From contig NZ_JOFS01000027.1 of assembly GCF_000719285.1 (NCBI RefSeq), positions 49,573 through 113,572 on the forward strand: 64,000 bases of DNA, in the 5' to 3' direction. Position numbers and translations under genes: made by a program. Below are positions 17,788 through 26,385 of the stretch, in pieces. The DNA is from Streptomyces bicolor. GTDB taxonomy: Bacteria; Actinomycetota; Actinomycetes; Streptomycetales; Streptomycetaceae. Below the pieces are notes generated by a model. It searched no databases and was not told the origin of the DNA. It worked only from the letters and a program-made list of their open reading frames with translations. The stretch's first letter is position 1; every line of letters starts with the position of its first letter.

Positions 17788-20339
17788 GCGGGGTCTCCTT
17801 CGCTGCTGTCGCTGCGCGCTGTGGATTCGGGAGTGGCACCGCGGCCGGGCTGCCTGCCCCCGCCGCGCGCCCAGCCGTCGCGGTAGGCAGCCATGCGGTC
17901 CCTGACGAGTTCGGGGGTGCGCCGGTCGTCGTCGCGGGAGGCGGCCGTCACCGGTGGTTCCTCCGGGCGCCCTTCGCGCAGTTGGGGGGCGAGGCTCGCC
18001 TGCCGTACACGGCGCGGGAGATCGTCGGAGGCTTCGGAGTCGTCCGGGGGGCGGTGCAGACGCAAGGTGGTGACTCCGGGGGGTGGGGTGTCGGTCGTGG
18101 TGCCGGAGGCGGGCGGCACGGGGGCCACCAGCGCCGGCCGGCCGGCGGCCGCGTGGACGGAGTCCTGGTGCCGGTCCGCGGCCATGCGGACGGATTCCCG
18201 GTGCCGGTCGGCGTCGGGCACGCGCGTGTACTCGCGTTCAGCGGGGCGCCCGGACTCCGTCCGGTTGCCGAGGGAACGTTCCGCCGTGGCGTTGTGCAGC
18301 AGGGCGGTGGGCAGCAGGACGACCGCGGTGGTGCCGCCGTAGGGCGAGGTGCGCAGGTGCACCTTGATGCCGTGCCGGGACGCGAGCCTGCTCACCACGA
18401 AGAGTCCGAGCCGGTCGCTGTCGAACAGGTCGAGCGCCTCGGACTGCTCGATGCGCCGGTTGGCCTCGGCGAGGGTCTCCTTGCCCATGCCGAGACCCCG
18501 GTCCTCGACCTCGACGGCGTAGCCGTTGCCCACGGGCTCGCCGGTGATGCGCACGCGCGTGTGGGGAGGCGAGAACTGGGCGGCGTTCTCGACGAGTTCG
18601 GCCAGGAGGTGGGTGAGGTCGGCGACGGCCGCGCCGACGACGGACGTCTCGGGCAGCTGCCGTAGCTCCACGCGCGCGTAGTCCTCGACTTCGGAGACGG
18701 CCGCGCGGACCACGTTGGTCAGGGAGACCGGCATGCGCCAGGCCCGGCCGGGCGCCGCTCCCGAGAGGATGATCAGGCTCTCCGCGTGGCGTCGCATGCG
18801 GGTGGTGAGGTGGTCGAGCCGGAAGAGGTCGCTCAGTTCGTCCGGGTCGTCGGAACGCCGCTCCATGCTGTCCAGCAGGCTCAGTTGGCGGTGCACGAGG
18901 ACCTGGCTGCGGCGGGCGAGGTTGACGAAGACACCGGAGATGCCGCTGGCGAGCTCGGCGCGCTCCACGGCGGCCCGGAGGGCGGCGCGGTGGACGGTGC
19001 CCAGGGCCTCGCCGACCTGACCGGCCTCGTCCTCGGCGGGCGGTCCGGGCGGCGCCTCGGCCCGGACGTCGATCTCCTCGCCCGCCCGCAGCTTCCGCAT
19101 GGCTTCGGGGAGTTTGTGCCGGGCGATCTCCAGGGCGCTGTTGCGCAGGCTGACCAGCTCGACGACGAGGCCTCGACCGATGCGTACGGAGATCACGAGA
19201 GAGGCGGCGACGGCGGCGAGGCCGAGCAGCACGGCGGCGCCGGCAGGCGTGAGCAGCCCACGGGTGAAGGGGTCGGCGCGCTCCGCGACACCGCGCCCGG
19301 CGTCCTGCTCGATCGTCCGCATGCCGCCCTGCACGCGTGTGTGTGCCTTGCTCCAGGCGGCTTCCGGCACCGCGTCGATCGCACGTACGCCCGGTGCGGT
19401 GGCGAGGACCTTGTCCTCGACGGCGGCCACGGCGGCGTAGGCGCTGCCGCCGGCGAGGCGCTGCCAGGCCGCGCGTTCCGGGCCCCGCAGGTCGGCGACG
19501 GCGGACTCGGTGAGGGTACGGCGGGTGTCGACGGCGCCGGTGAACAGCCGCAGCCGCTCTCCGTCGAGGCGCCCCGCCAGGCGCGCGCTGTCCAGCACGA
19601 CGTCCTCCTGGGCCAACGCCTCGCCCGCGCGGGCGAATTCGAGCAGCACGCGCGCGTCGGAGCCGAGCTCGGCGTCCTGGATGCCACTGAGCGCACCGCC
19701 GACCGAGAACGCGCTCGCGATGGTCCTGGTGTAGCGCCCGTGCGCCTCGTCCCAGCCCGAGCGGCGGTCGAGGACGGCACTGCGTACCGTGCTCAGCTGC
19801 TCGGCGCCGGTGACGAACTCCTCGAGTCGCCGGGCTACCCCGGCGGGGAGTTCCTCGCCGTCGGCGACGGTGCTGCGGTCGTCCAGCCGCAGCCGTGCCA
19901 CCGCCCGGTCCGTGTCCTTGGCGAGCTTCTCGTAGTCGCCGCTCTGTCCGGCGGAGGGGTCGCCCGCATACCGGACCGCGGCCGCGCGTTCGGCCTGGAG
20001 GGCGGCCACGGCGTCGGCGACGGGTGCCCTGATCTCGGAGTCGACGCGCTGCAACTGACGCAGTCGGGAGACGTCCTGTGCGGTGGTGACGGTGGCGTAG
20101 GCCCACAGGGCCAGCAGCGAGACGACCGGCACCATGAGGAGGCAGACGATCTTGGCGCGGACGGTGCGCGGCCGGATGCGCCAGCGCTCCGCGCGCGTGG
20201 GCGGGACGTCCGGCGCCACGCCTGTGGGCTCTTCGGGACCTTCGTCGGCCGGAGGTCCGGCATGGGCGCGGCGGCCGCGCACAGGGGGCGGTGACGGCGT
20301 CTCGCCGCCGGTCGCGGTGGTCCTACGGGGTGTACGCAT
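17784..20339 (-). CDS. cvnA: Conservon sensor histidine kinase (CvnA type)
   Basis: The 851-aa membrane kinase has a charged N-terminus, a first membrane span near residues 60-80 (KIVCLLMVPVVSLLALW) and a long extracellular nitrate/nitrite-sensing-like helical region. A second span follows (AAVLLGLAAVAASLVIS, about 365-385). After a HAMP-like linker comes a helical region and an ATPase domain with an N-box ELVENAAQFSPP and G1-box DRGLGMGK. The roughly 200-residue C-terminal tail is Pro/Arg/Asp-rich and likely disordered. It heads the cvnA-B-C-D operon. GAGGAGG sits just before the ATG. The sensed signal is unknown. Confidence 0.93.
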   Translation of the reverse strand: MRTPRRTTATGGETPSPPPVRGRRAHAGPPADEGPEEPTGVAPDVPPTRAERWRIRPRTVRAKIVCLLMVPVVSLLALWAYATVTTAQDVSRLRQLQRVDSEIRAPVADAVAALQAERAAAVRYAGDPSAGQSGDYEKLAKDTDRAVARLRLDDRSTVADGEELPAGVARRLEEFVTGAEQLSTVRSAVLDRRSGWDEAHGRYTRTIASAFSVGGALSGIQDAELGSDARVLLEFARAGEALAQEDVVLDSARLAGRLDGERLRLFTGAVDTRRTLTESAVADLRGPERAAWQRLAGGSAYAAVAAVEDKVLATAPGVRAIDAVPEAAWSKAHTRVQGGMRTIEQDAGRGVAERADPFTRGLLTPAGAAVLLGLAAVAASLVISVRIGRGLVVELVSLRNSALEIARHKLPEAMRKLRAGEEIDVRAEAPPGPPAEDEAGQVGEALGTVHRAALRAAVERAELASGISGVFVNLARRSQVLVHRQLSLLDSMERRSDDPDELSDLFRLDHLTTRMRRHAESLIILSGAAPGRAWRMPVSLTNVVRAAVSEVEDYARVELRQLPETSVVGAAVADLTHLLAELVENAAQFSPPHTRVRITGEPVGNGYAVEVEDRGLGMGKETLAEANRRIEQSEALDLFDSDRLGLFVVSRLASRHGIKVHLRTSPYGGTTAVVLLPTALLHNATAERSLGNRTESGRPAEREYTRVPDADRHRESVRMAADRHQDSVHAAAGRPALVAPVPPASGTTTDTPPPGVTTLRLHRPPDDSEASDDLPRRVRQASLAPQLREGRPEEPPVTAASRDDDRRTPELVRDRMAAYRDGWARGGGRQPGRGATPESTARSDSSEGDPA

Positions 20340-20405
20340 GGCCTCCTCGCTCGGAAGGGGATCGGTGGCGTGTCTTCCCGGGCCGTCGCCGGTCGGGACC
20401 CGCCT

Positions 20406-21179
20406 TCAGCCGACGGCGCCCTCGACCGGCCGCTGGGCCGACGCCGACGCCTCGCGCTCTCCTGTCGTGGGCGACAGTGCGACGAAGGCCGAGGTCAGGA
20501 AGAGGTAGGACCCGAGGCCGACGGCGAGGGGGAAGATGAACTGCATCGCCGTGGCCCCGGGCAGGACTGCGCCGGAGGGCGTGACATCGACACTGACCGC
20601 GAACATCCCGGTGTAGTGCATGCTGCTGACCGCGGCGCCCATGATCAGTGAGGCGATGGTGACGGCGACAGGCGACTTGATGTTGAGCGCGGCCCACAGG
20701 GCCGCCGTCGCTGCGACGACGGCGATCAGGACGGAGAGTCCGACGACGACGGGGTCGTAGCCGACGTCGCCGTGGAGCCGAACGGCGGCCATGCCCAGGT
20801 AGTGCATGCTCGCGACGCCGAGCCCGGTGGTGAGCCCACCGAGGAAGAGCGCGCGCGTGCGGTCACGGCCGTAGCCGACGGCGAAGACGCCGGCGCAGAC
20901 GACGGCCATGGCGACGAGGAGGCTCACTATGGTGAGCGGCACGTCGTAGCGGATGTCGGTGCCGCTGACGCTGAAACCCAGCATGGCCACGAAGTGCATG
21001 GTCCAGATGCCGGTTCCGATCGCCGAGGCGGCGGTGATCAGCCAGTTGCGACGCGACCGGCCGGTGGCGCCGAGCGCGCGCACGGTGCAGCGCAATCCCA
21101 GCGCGGCGCCTATGCACGCCATCACGTACGACAGCACGGGGGTAAGCCAGCCGAGGGCGGCGTGGTCCAGGTGTCCCAT
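20406..21179 (-). CDS. MHYT-domain integral membrane sensor
   Basis: The 257-aa protein consists almost only of seven hydrophobic helices containing three MHYT repeats: WTMHFVAMLG, ASMHYLGMAA and SSMHYTGMFA. These His/Met residues are proposed to bind copper and sense O2, CO or NO. No output domain (GGDEF, EAL or kinase) is attached, so it is a stand-alone sensor. It lies 66 bp downstream of nothing on its strand and just upstream of the conservon kinase, possibly in the same transcript; a functional link is speculation. Confidence 0.88.
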   Translation of the reverse strand: MGHLDHAALGWLTPVLSYVMACIGAALGLRCTVRALGATGRSRRNWLITAASAIGTGIWTMHFVAMLGFSVSGTDIRYDVPLTIVSLLVAMAVVCAGVFAVGYGRDRTRALFLGGLTTGLGVASMHYLGMAAVRLHGDVGYDPVVVGLSVLIAVVAATAALWAALNIKSPVAVTIASLIMGAAVSSMHYTGMFAVSVDVTPSGAVLPGATAMQFIFPLAVGLGSYLFLTSAFVALSPTTGEREASASAQRPVEGAVG

Positions 21180-21322
21180 GCCTCCGGGACGCTAGCCGGG
21201 GCACGGGCGCACGAAGGGGGCGCATTTCGAAAGCTGTTGGAATATGACGCACCGATGCACCGGAACGATCGCGTCACGCTCGAACGTGTGCACAGCGGCG
21301 TCATCCGTCCCGGTGAGGGATC

Positions 21323-21931
21323 ATGCGGAACATGAGCGACGACCACACGCATGTGCAGGAGTTCTTCACAGCCCGCGCCGCCGACTGGGACAGCCGGTTC
21401 CCCGACGACGGGCCCGCCTACGCGGCCGCGGTCGCCGACCTCGGACTGCGGGAGGGGGATCGCGTGCTGGACGCGGGCTGCGGCACGGGACGCGCCCTGC
21501 CGCCGCTGCGTGCCGCTGTGGGGCCCTCGGGAGTGGTCCTCGGGGCCGATCTGACCCCGGCGATGCTGGAGGCCGCCGTACGGGCCGGACGGGACCGGGA
21601 CGGGCAGTTGCTGCTCGCCGACGTGGCCGCGCTGCCGTTGCGGTCGCAGTCGCTCGACGCCGTGTTCGCGGCCGGCCTCATCGCGCACCTGCCCGAACCG
21701 GCGACGAACCTGCGGGAGTTGGCGCGCGTGGTGCGGTCCGGCGGCACGCTCGCGCTGTTCCACCCGATCGGCAGGGCGGCGCTCGCGGCACGCCAGGGCC
21801 GGCAGATCACACCGGACGACCTGCGGGCCGAGCCCAGTCTCCGACCGTTGCTGGCCGGTTCCGGGTGGCGCATGACCTCGTACGTCGACGAGGACGACCG
21901 GTTCCTGGCGCTGGCCGTACGGGAGTTCTGA
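21323..21931 (+). CDS. Class I SAM-dependent methyltransferase
   Basis: The 202-aa protein has a Rossmann-fold methyltransferase core: motif I VLDAGCGTGRAL, the LGADLTPAMLEAA acidic loop and DAVFAAGLIAHLPEP. It resembles the UbiE/COQ5-like Methyltransf_11 group. Substrate is unknown; no biosynthetic neighbours help. GTGAGGG precedes the ATG at 21323; an ATG at 21332 is an alternative. Confidence 0.85.
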   Translation: MRNMSDDHTHVQEFFTARAADWDSRFPDDGPAYAAAVADLGLREGDRVLDAGCGTGRALPPLRAAVGPSGVVLGADLTPAMLEAAVRAGRDRDGQLLLADVAALPLRSQSLDAVFAAGLIAHLPEPATNLRELARVVRSGGTLALFHPIGRAALAARQGRQITPDDLRAEPSLRPLLAGSGWRMTSYVDEDDRFLALAVREF

Positions 21932-21976
21932 CGTCTCAGTCCTGACGTAGTTCTGCCGGCTGTGCGAGGGATCGCC

Positions 21977-22873
21977 TCACTCGGCGGCCGAACGGCCGGT
22001 GTGCCGCACGGGGCAGCCCCGGACGCCGGGAACGGGGCTGGTGCCGAGTTCCTCGAGCCGGTAGCCGTTCGGGTAGCCCTTGATCTCCCGGTTCTGGCGC
22101 GCGTGGTGCGGTGCGCGACGCGGCGGCAACAGACGCACCACACGCCCACGCGCGCGTACCGCACGCCGAACGAGGGCGCGGGTGGTCGCGCTCGGTGGCG
22201 GGTAGCGGAACGCCCTCAGCAGCGACTCGTCGAGCAGGGCGAGTGTCGAGGTGCGCAGAAGGGGTGCGAGGGGGCGCGGGTACCAGGAGGCCATCAGATC
22301 GATGGTCGCGTCCGAGACCCGCCGGGCGGCCGGGTCCCAGCCGAAGTGGGCCTCCTCGTAGCCGTCGAGGCAGTCCTCGAACTCCTCGTAGGACTCTGGT
22401 GCGTCCTGGATGCCCATGTGCCTGCCCAGTGTGCGGTAGTGGACGGCGGAGGCCACGATCTCGTGGCGCGACAGCCTGCGCCAGCCGTAGGCGTCGATCC
22501 ATCGCTTGGGCATGACGACGAACGTGCACAGCACATATCGCATGTCGTCGTTGCTGATGTCGTAGCTGCGGTGCATCTGGTTGATGCGCCGGATCGCCGT
22601 ACGCCCCTGCTCGCTGGCGAAGCCGTGCTCGACGACGGCGTCGAGGAGCAGCGAGGTGTCGTCGTAGCGTTTCTGTGACCGGTCCGTGAGCTCGGCCGTC
22701 TCGGCGAGCAGCCGGCCGATGGTGGGGACCGCGTACGTGCGGTAGAGGGCCAGCTCGAGTGCCCGGGTGAAGTCCCAGGGGAACTCGTACGCCGCAGAGA
22801 GCCGGTAGATCTCCGAGGCCTCGCGGAACGGGTCCATCCGCCGGATCTGTTCGAGCCGCTCGAAGCGCTTCAC
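21977..22873 (-). CDS. MpaB-type oxygenase (DUF2236)
   Basis: The roughly 298-aa protein matches the MpaB/latex-clearing-protein-like DUF2236 family, haem-dependent oxygenases or their relatives. Recognisable are INQMHRSYDISNDDMRYVL and TFVVMPKRWIDAYGWRRLS, with conserved His and Arg. I chose the GTG at 22873 because GGGGGA lies 8 nt upstream; the frame can be extended to a TTG at 22906. The C-terminus is basic. Reaction unknown. Confidence 0.8.
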   Translation of the reverse strand: MKRFERLEQIRRMDPFREASEIYRLSAAYEFPWDFTRALELALYRTYAVPTIGRLLAETAELTDRSQKRYDDTSLLLDAVVEHGFASEQGRTAIRRINQMHRSYDISNDDMRYVLCTFVVMPKRWIDAYGWRRLSRHEIVASAVHYRTLGRHMGIQDAPESYEEFEDCLDGYEEAHFGWDPAARRVSDATIDLMASWYPRPLAPLLRTSTLALLDESLLRAFRYPPPSATTRALVRRAVRARGRVVRLLPPRRAPHHARQNREIKGYPNGYRLEELGTSPVPGVRGCPVRHTGRSAAE

Positions 22874-22973
22874 CGCGCTGTCCCCCTTCTGCAGCCGAGA
22901 CTCCAACTCTACGTTGATTGGGGGAACATGGAACGATCAGTCAGGTTACCCACACAGGGGGAAGGCGGTAGCT

Positions 22974-23276
22974 ATGTGGGGCAGGGTGCGCAAGTCGTGT
23001 GCGAGATTTTTCCGCTCTCGGCGCGCGGAGGCGGACACCGGCAGGGACAAGGACAGGCGCACGCACAACCTGTTCGAGGCCGCCGCCGTGTATGTGTCCG
23101 CCTGCGCGGAGGACGACCAGGATCAGATCGACGAGGCCGCGGGCTGGGTGTCTCCGGAGGCGCTCTCGTTCGGGGTGAGCGAGCTGGCGTGCCGGGCCGT
23201 CATCGCGCTCGCCCGGGAGCGTGACGAGTCGCCGCAGACGGTCGCCCGATCCCTCCTGGGGCTCCCGGCGGCATGA
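22974..23276 (+). CDS. Small conserved hypothetical protein
   Basis: The 100-aa protein is basic at the N-terminus (MWGRVRKSCARFFRSRRAE) and acidic-helical afterwards (SACAEDDQDQIDEAAGWV). I recognise no family. GAAGG lies just upstream of the ATG at 22974. It is divergent from the MpaB-type gene with a 100-bp gap. Confidence 0.65.
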   Translation: MWGRVRKSCARFFRSRRAEADTGRDKDRRTHNLFEAAAVYVSACAEDDQDQIDEAAGWVSPEALSFGVSELACRAVIALARERDESPQTVARSLLGLPAA

Positions 23277-23411
23277 CACCACGGTCATTCGTGGTCGATT
23301 CGCCCCGTCCGGCCGGAAAACTGCAGCTCCGGATGTGTCTGGGAGTCGTGACAAGCGGCTTCCGGGCGCACTAGGGTGCGCGCCGATGGGCGAACCGATG
23401 GGGAGGCTGGG

Positions 23412-24293
23412 ATGGCCGGGACGGACGAGGAGGCCGTCGCCGCCGCGGACGACGCGCTCTACGTGCTGACGGCGGTGCTGCTGACGCCGGCGCAGTTCCC
23501 GAGCGTGCTGGGCGACGACTTTCCCGAGGCCTGCGCGGCGCTCGGTCTCGCGCCGCGCGCCGACGGATACGGCCTGGTACTCGGCCAGGACGGGGAGGGC
23601 GCCCGTTGGACGGTAGTCATCGACGACGTCTCCCTGGTCGCCGTCGCCATCGCGTCCTGGGACTGCGGCATGGAGTACGACCTGTCGCCGGACGAGCGCA
23701 CGGTCGTGGCCGCTCTGCCCGGATGGCCCCTGGCGCTCGCCGTCGCCGCCCCCGATGTTCCCGCGCCGCACGATCCCGACCCTGAGATCGCGGACTGTCC
23801 GCTGCTGGCGCCGCCGGACACGAGCGTCTGGGGCCCCGCTCAGCGGCGCCTGGGCGCCGACGAGATCGCCCTGCAGTGGACTACGTGGCGGGATCAGGTC
23901 GATGACGCCGCCTTCGCGACGCCGAGCGGCGGGTCCGACGCCGCCACGGTCGAGGCCGAGGCCGAGAGCGACGGCTCGGACGAGGGCCGGGGCGAAGAGG
24001 CGGAGCAGGCCGACGGTCAGGGGGGCCACAGCGGCATCCGGCGGGTTCTCGCCGAGGCACGCGCCTACGTGGACTCCCCGCCGCCCCTCGGCCGCGTCCG
24101 GTCGTCGTTCGCCCCGGGCGACGCGCGGACCCTGCGCGCGGACGGCCCCGGCTGGTCGCTCGTCGCCAGGACCGACGACATCGCCTTCGTGCTCCTCGAC
24201 GACGAACCCGGTGAGGTCCTGCCGGTGGGCCGCGGACCGGAGCTGCCCGGGCTGCTGGAGGCGCTCGACAAGATGGCCGTACGGCCCAGCTGA
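23412..24293 (+). CDS. Conserved hypothetical protein with acidic linker
   Basis: The 293-aa cytoplasmic protein has two alpha/beta-like parts joined by an acidic low-complexity linker (ATVEAEAESDGSDEGRGEEA, about residues 180-200). Notable motifs are VVIDDVSLVAVAIASWDCG in the N-terminal part and ARTDDIAFVLLDDEPGEV in the C-terminal part, which look like two related strands-turn-strand units and hint at an internal duplication. No family is recognised. The ATG at 23412 follows GGGGAGG by 6-8 nt, better than the in-frame ATG at 23376. Confidence 0.7.
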   Translation: MAGTDEEAVAAADDALYVLTAVLLTPAQFPSVLGDDFPEACAALGLAPRADGYGLVLGQDGEGARWTVVIDDVSLVAVAIASWDCGMEYDLSPDERTVVAALPGWPLALAVAAPDVPAPHDPDPEIADCPLLAPPDTSVWGPAQRRLGADEIALQWTTWRDQVDDAAFATPSGGSDAATVEAEAESDGSDEGRGEEAEQADGQGGHSGIRRVLAEARAYVDSPPPLGRVRSSFAPGDARTLRADGPGWSLVARTDDIAFVLLDDEPGEVLPVGRGPELPGLLEALDKMAVRPS

Positions 24294-24511
24294 GGCGTAG
24301 GGCCGGGCGACAGGCAACGGGGCCGGAGGCCGCGGCGGCCCCCTGTGCGGAGCCCCTTGCCCCCCCCATCCCTGTATCGAAGCCCCATCCGACGGCGACC
24401 TGCCATGTGGCCCCAACCCATGGAAGGCACGGAATCAGACCCGCACCATGAGGCAGCCTTCGCGGCTCCGCTCTCTGCTGTGCTCCGTCACCCGCCTTCC
24501 AGGAGGCCGTC

Positions 24512-25906
24512 ATGCGCCTGTCCCGAGGTATCCCGTTCATCGTCGCCGCGTTGCTGGCCGGCGCCCTCAGCCGGCCGACTCCCGTGGCGGCCACTCCAGT
24601 TGGCGAGCACCACTGCGCCCGGCAGGAACGCGTACGCGTACCGGGCGCGGCCTTCCAGCAGAGCGCCTGCCTCGCGGATCTGACCACGGCGGGACTCGCC
24701 GGAACGCCCTATACCGACATGGCCGACCAGGCCGGACTGACGGCTCGGGGCACTCGGACACCGGCCGGGGTCCCCGGGATCCAGATCGACGGTTACTTCC
24801 CCGACTCCTCCCGTTCCAACGCCACGCACGGCTGGCGCCACGACGCACAGTTCGTGATCCGGCTCCCGGACCACTGGAACGGCGGACTGGTCGTCACCGG
24901 CGCTCCTGGCACCCGCAGGCAGTACGCGACGGACCCGGCGATCTCCGACCACGTGCTGGCGCGGGGCTACGCCTACGCCGCCACCGACAAGGGCAACAAC
25001 GGCGCAGACTTCTACCGCGACGGCAAGCGCCCCGGGGACGCGGTCGCCGAGTGGAACGCACGGACCACCGAGCTCACCCGTGCCGCCCGCAAGGCGGTGG
25101 CCCAGCGCTACGGGCACCTTCCTCGCCGCACGTACATGACCGGTATCTCCAACGGCGGCTATCTCACCCGCTGGCAGCTGGAGAACCATCCCGAGTTGTA
25201 CGACGGCGGCGTGGACTGGGAGGGCGCCCTGTGGACCGCGGACCGCCCCACCCTGCTCACCTCCTTGCCCACGGCAGTGGCGCGCATGCTCGGCAGCGCG
25301 CGGGACGAGGATCTGTACGCGGCCGGTTTCGCGCGTGGCTCCGAATTCCTGTGGCCGTACCACGAGCGGGCCTACTGGGGAGTGACGCAGAAGATCTACC
25401 GCGCCGAGTTCGATCCGGCATACGACACCGGCTGCCCCGGCTCGTCCGCCGGGAGCACGCCGGAGCAGATCCTGGCGCCGTGCGCGTCCGATGCCACCTA
25501 CGACTACACGTCGCGTCCGGCGTCCGTCCGTCGCGCGGTGGCCCGCGTAGCTCTGACCGGCCGCATCGGCAGACCGCTGATCACGCTGCACGGTGATCTG
25601 GACGTGCTGCTGCCGAAGGCCGTCGACTCGGACATGTACGCGCGCATGGTCGACGCGAGGGGACGGGGAGCCCTGCACCGCTATTTCACGATCGCGGGTG
25701 GCACCCATGTCGACGGGCTGTACGACACCTATCCGGAGCGACTCCGGCCGATCCTGCCCTGCTACCGGTCGGCGTTGGACGCGCTGGTGTCCTGGGTGGA
25801 GCGAGGCATTCGACCGCCCGCGGACCGTACCGTCGGCAGGCCCGCGAACGGCGATGTGCTCAACTCCTGCACGCTGGCCACTCCGGTCGCACCGGCCGCC
25901 GGGTGA
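24512..25906 (+). CDS. Secreted alpha/beta hydrolase (tannase/feruloyl esterase-like)
   Basis: The 464-aa protein has a signal peptide (MRLSRGIPFIVAALLAGA) and an alpha/beta-hydrolase core. The nucleophile elbow is TGISNGGYL, the acid is likely the Asp in LHGDLDVLLP and the His is in IAGGTHVDG. Paired Cys residues suggest disulfides. It resembles tannase/feruloyl esterase or 3-hydroxybutyrate-oligomer hydrolase families; the substrate cannot be settled. It is monocistronic, with AGGAGG near the ATG. Confidence 0.78.
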   Translation: MRLSRGIPFIVAALLAGALSRPTPVAATPVGEHHCARQERVRVPGAAFQQSACLADLTTAGLAGTPYTDMADQAGLTARGTRTPAGVPGIQIDGYFPDSSRSNATHGWRHDAQFVIRLPDHWNGGLVVTGAPGTRRQYATDPAISDHVLARGYAYAATDKGNNGADFYRDGKRPGDAVAEWNARTTELTRAARKAVAQRYGHLPRRTYMTGISNGGYLTRWQLENHPELYDGGVDWEGALWTADRPTLLTSLPTAVARMLGSARDEDLYAAGFARGSEFLWPYHERAYWGVTQKIYRAEFDPAYDTGCPGSSAGSTPEQILAPCASDATYDYTSRPASVRRAVARVALTGRIGRPLITLHGDLDVLLPKAVDSDMYARMVDARGRGALHRYFTIAGGTHVDGLYDTYPERLRPILPCYRSALDALVSWVERGIRPPADRTVGRPANGDVLNSCTLATPVAPAAG

Positions 25907-25909
25907 GGG

Positions 25910-26092
25910 TCAGCGACCGAGTTCCTTGCGCGTGGCGCGGCGCAGCCTGCGCCGCTGTGAGGGGTCGAGCGTGAGGTACGCGGCGGCCGGGACTCCCAGG
26001 ACTATCAGGAGCGCGGCCCACCAGGGCAGCCAGATCAGCAGGATGATGCCCGCCGCCACACCTCCCGCGGCGATCTTCGCGTTCTTCGACAT
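25910..26092 (-). CDS. Small two-helix membrane protein
   Basis: The 60-aa product has one long or two closely spaced hydrophobic segments (IAAGGVAAGIILLIWLPWW and ALLIVLGVPAAAYLTL) and a basic C-terminal tail (RRRLRRATRKELGR). Family not recognised. GAAGGAGG lies 8 nt before the ATG; an upstream GTG at 26116 is less likely. It converges with the hydrolase gene with a 3-bp gap. Confidence 0.72.
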   Translation of the reverse strand: MSKNAKIAAGGVAAGIILLIWLPWWAALLIVLGVPAAAYLTLDPSQRRRLRRATRKELGR

Positions 26093-26385
26093 GTGCGTCG
26101 CCTCCTTCGCGGCCACTGCCGCTCTCTGTCCTGAAAACGGGTCCGCGCTTCCGGCGGTTCCGGACCGCGACCCTGAGACGACCCTGAGGTGCGGCCCCTA
26201 CTGGTCGCGGAGCTCCGGTGACGGACGAGGTGCGGCCGACGCACGGGACTCCGCACTGGGGGGATACCCGTACCGGCCGATGAGTGACCCAAGTCACGGC
26301 ATGGAGATCCCAGGTCCGCCGTCGATGTGTTGTATCCTCGGCCACTCATTCGCGAGTAGTCAAACTTGAGGAGTGTCGCAAAGCT

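Noticed and set aside
16164..20339. Naming this conservon cvn9 (rarA-E)
   Set aside because: The order A-B-C-D fits, but the P450 gene that follows in S. coelicolor cvn9 is absent here; orthology was not checked.
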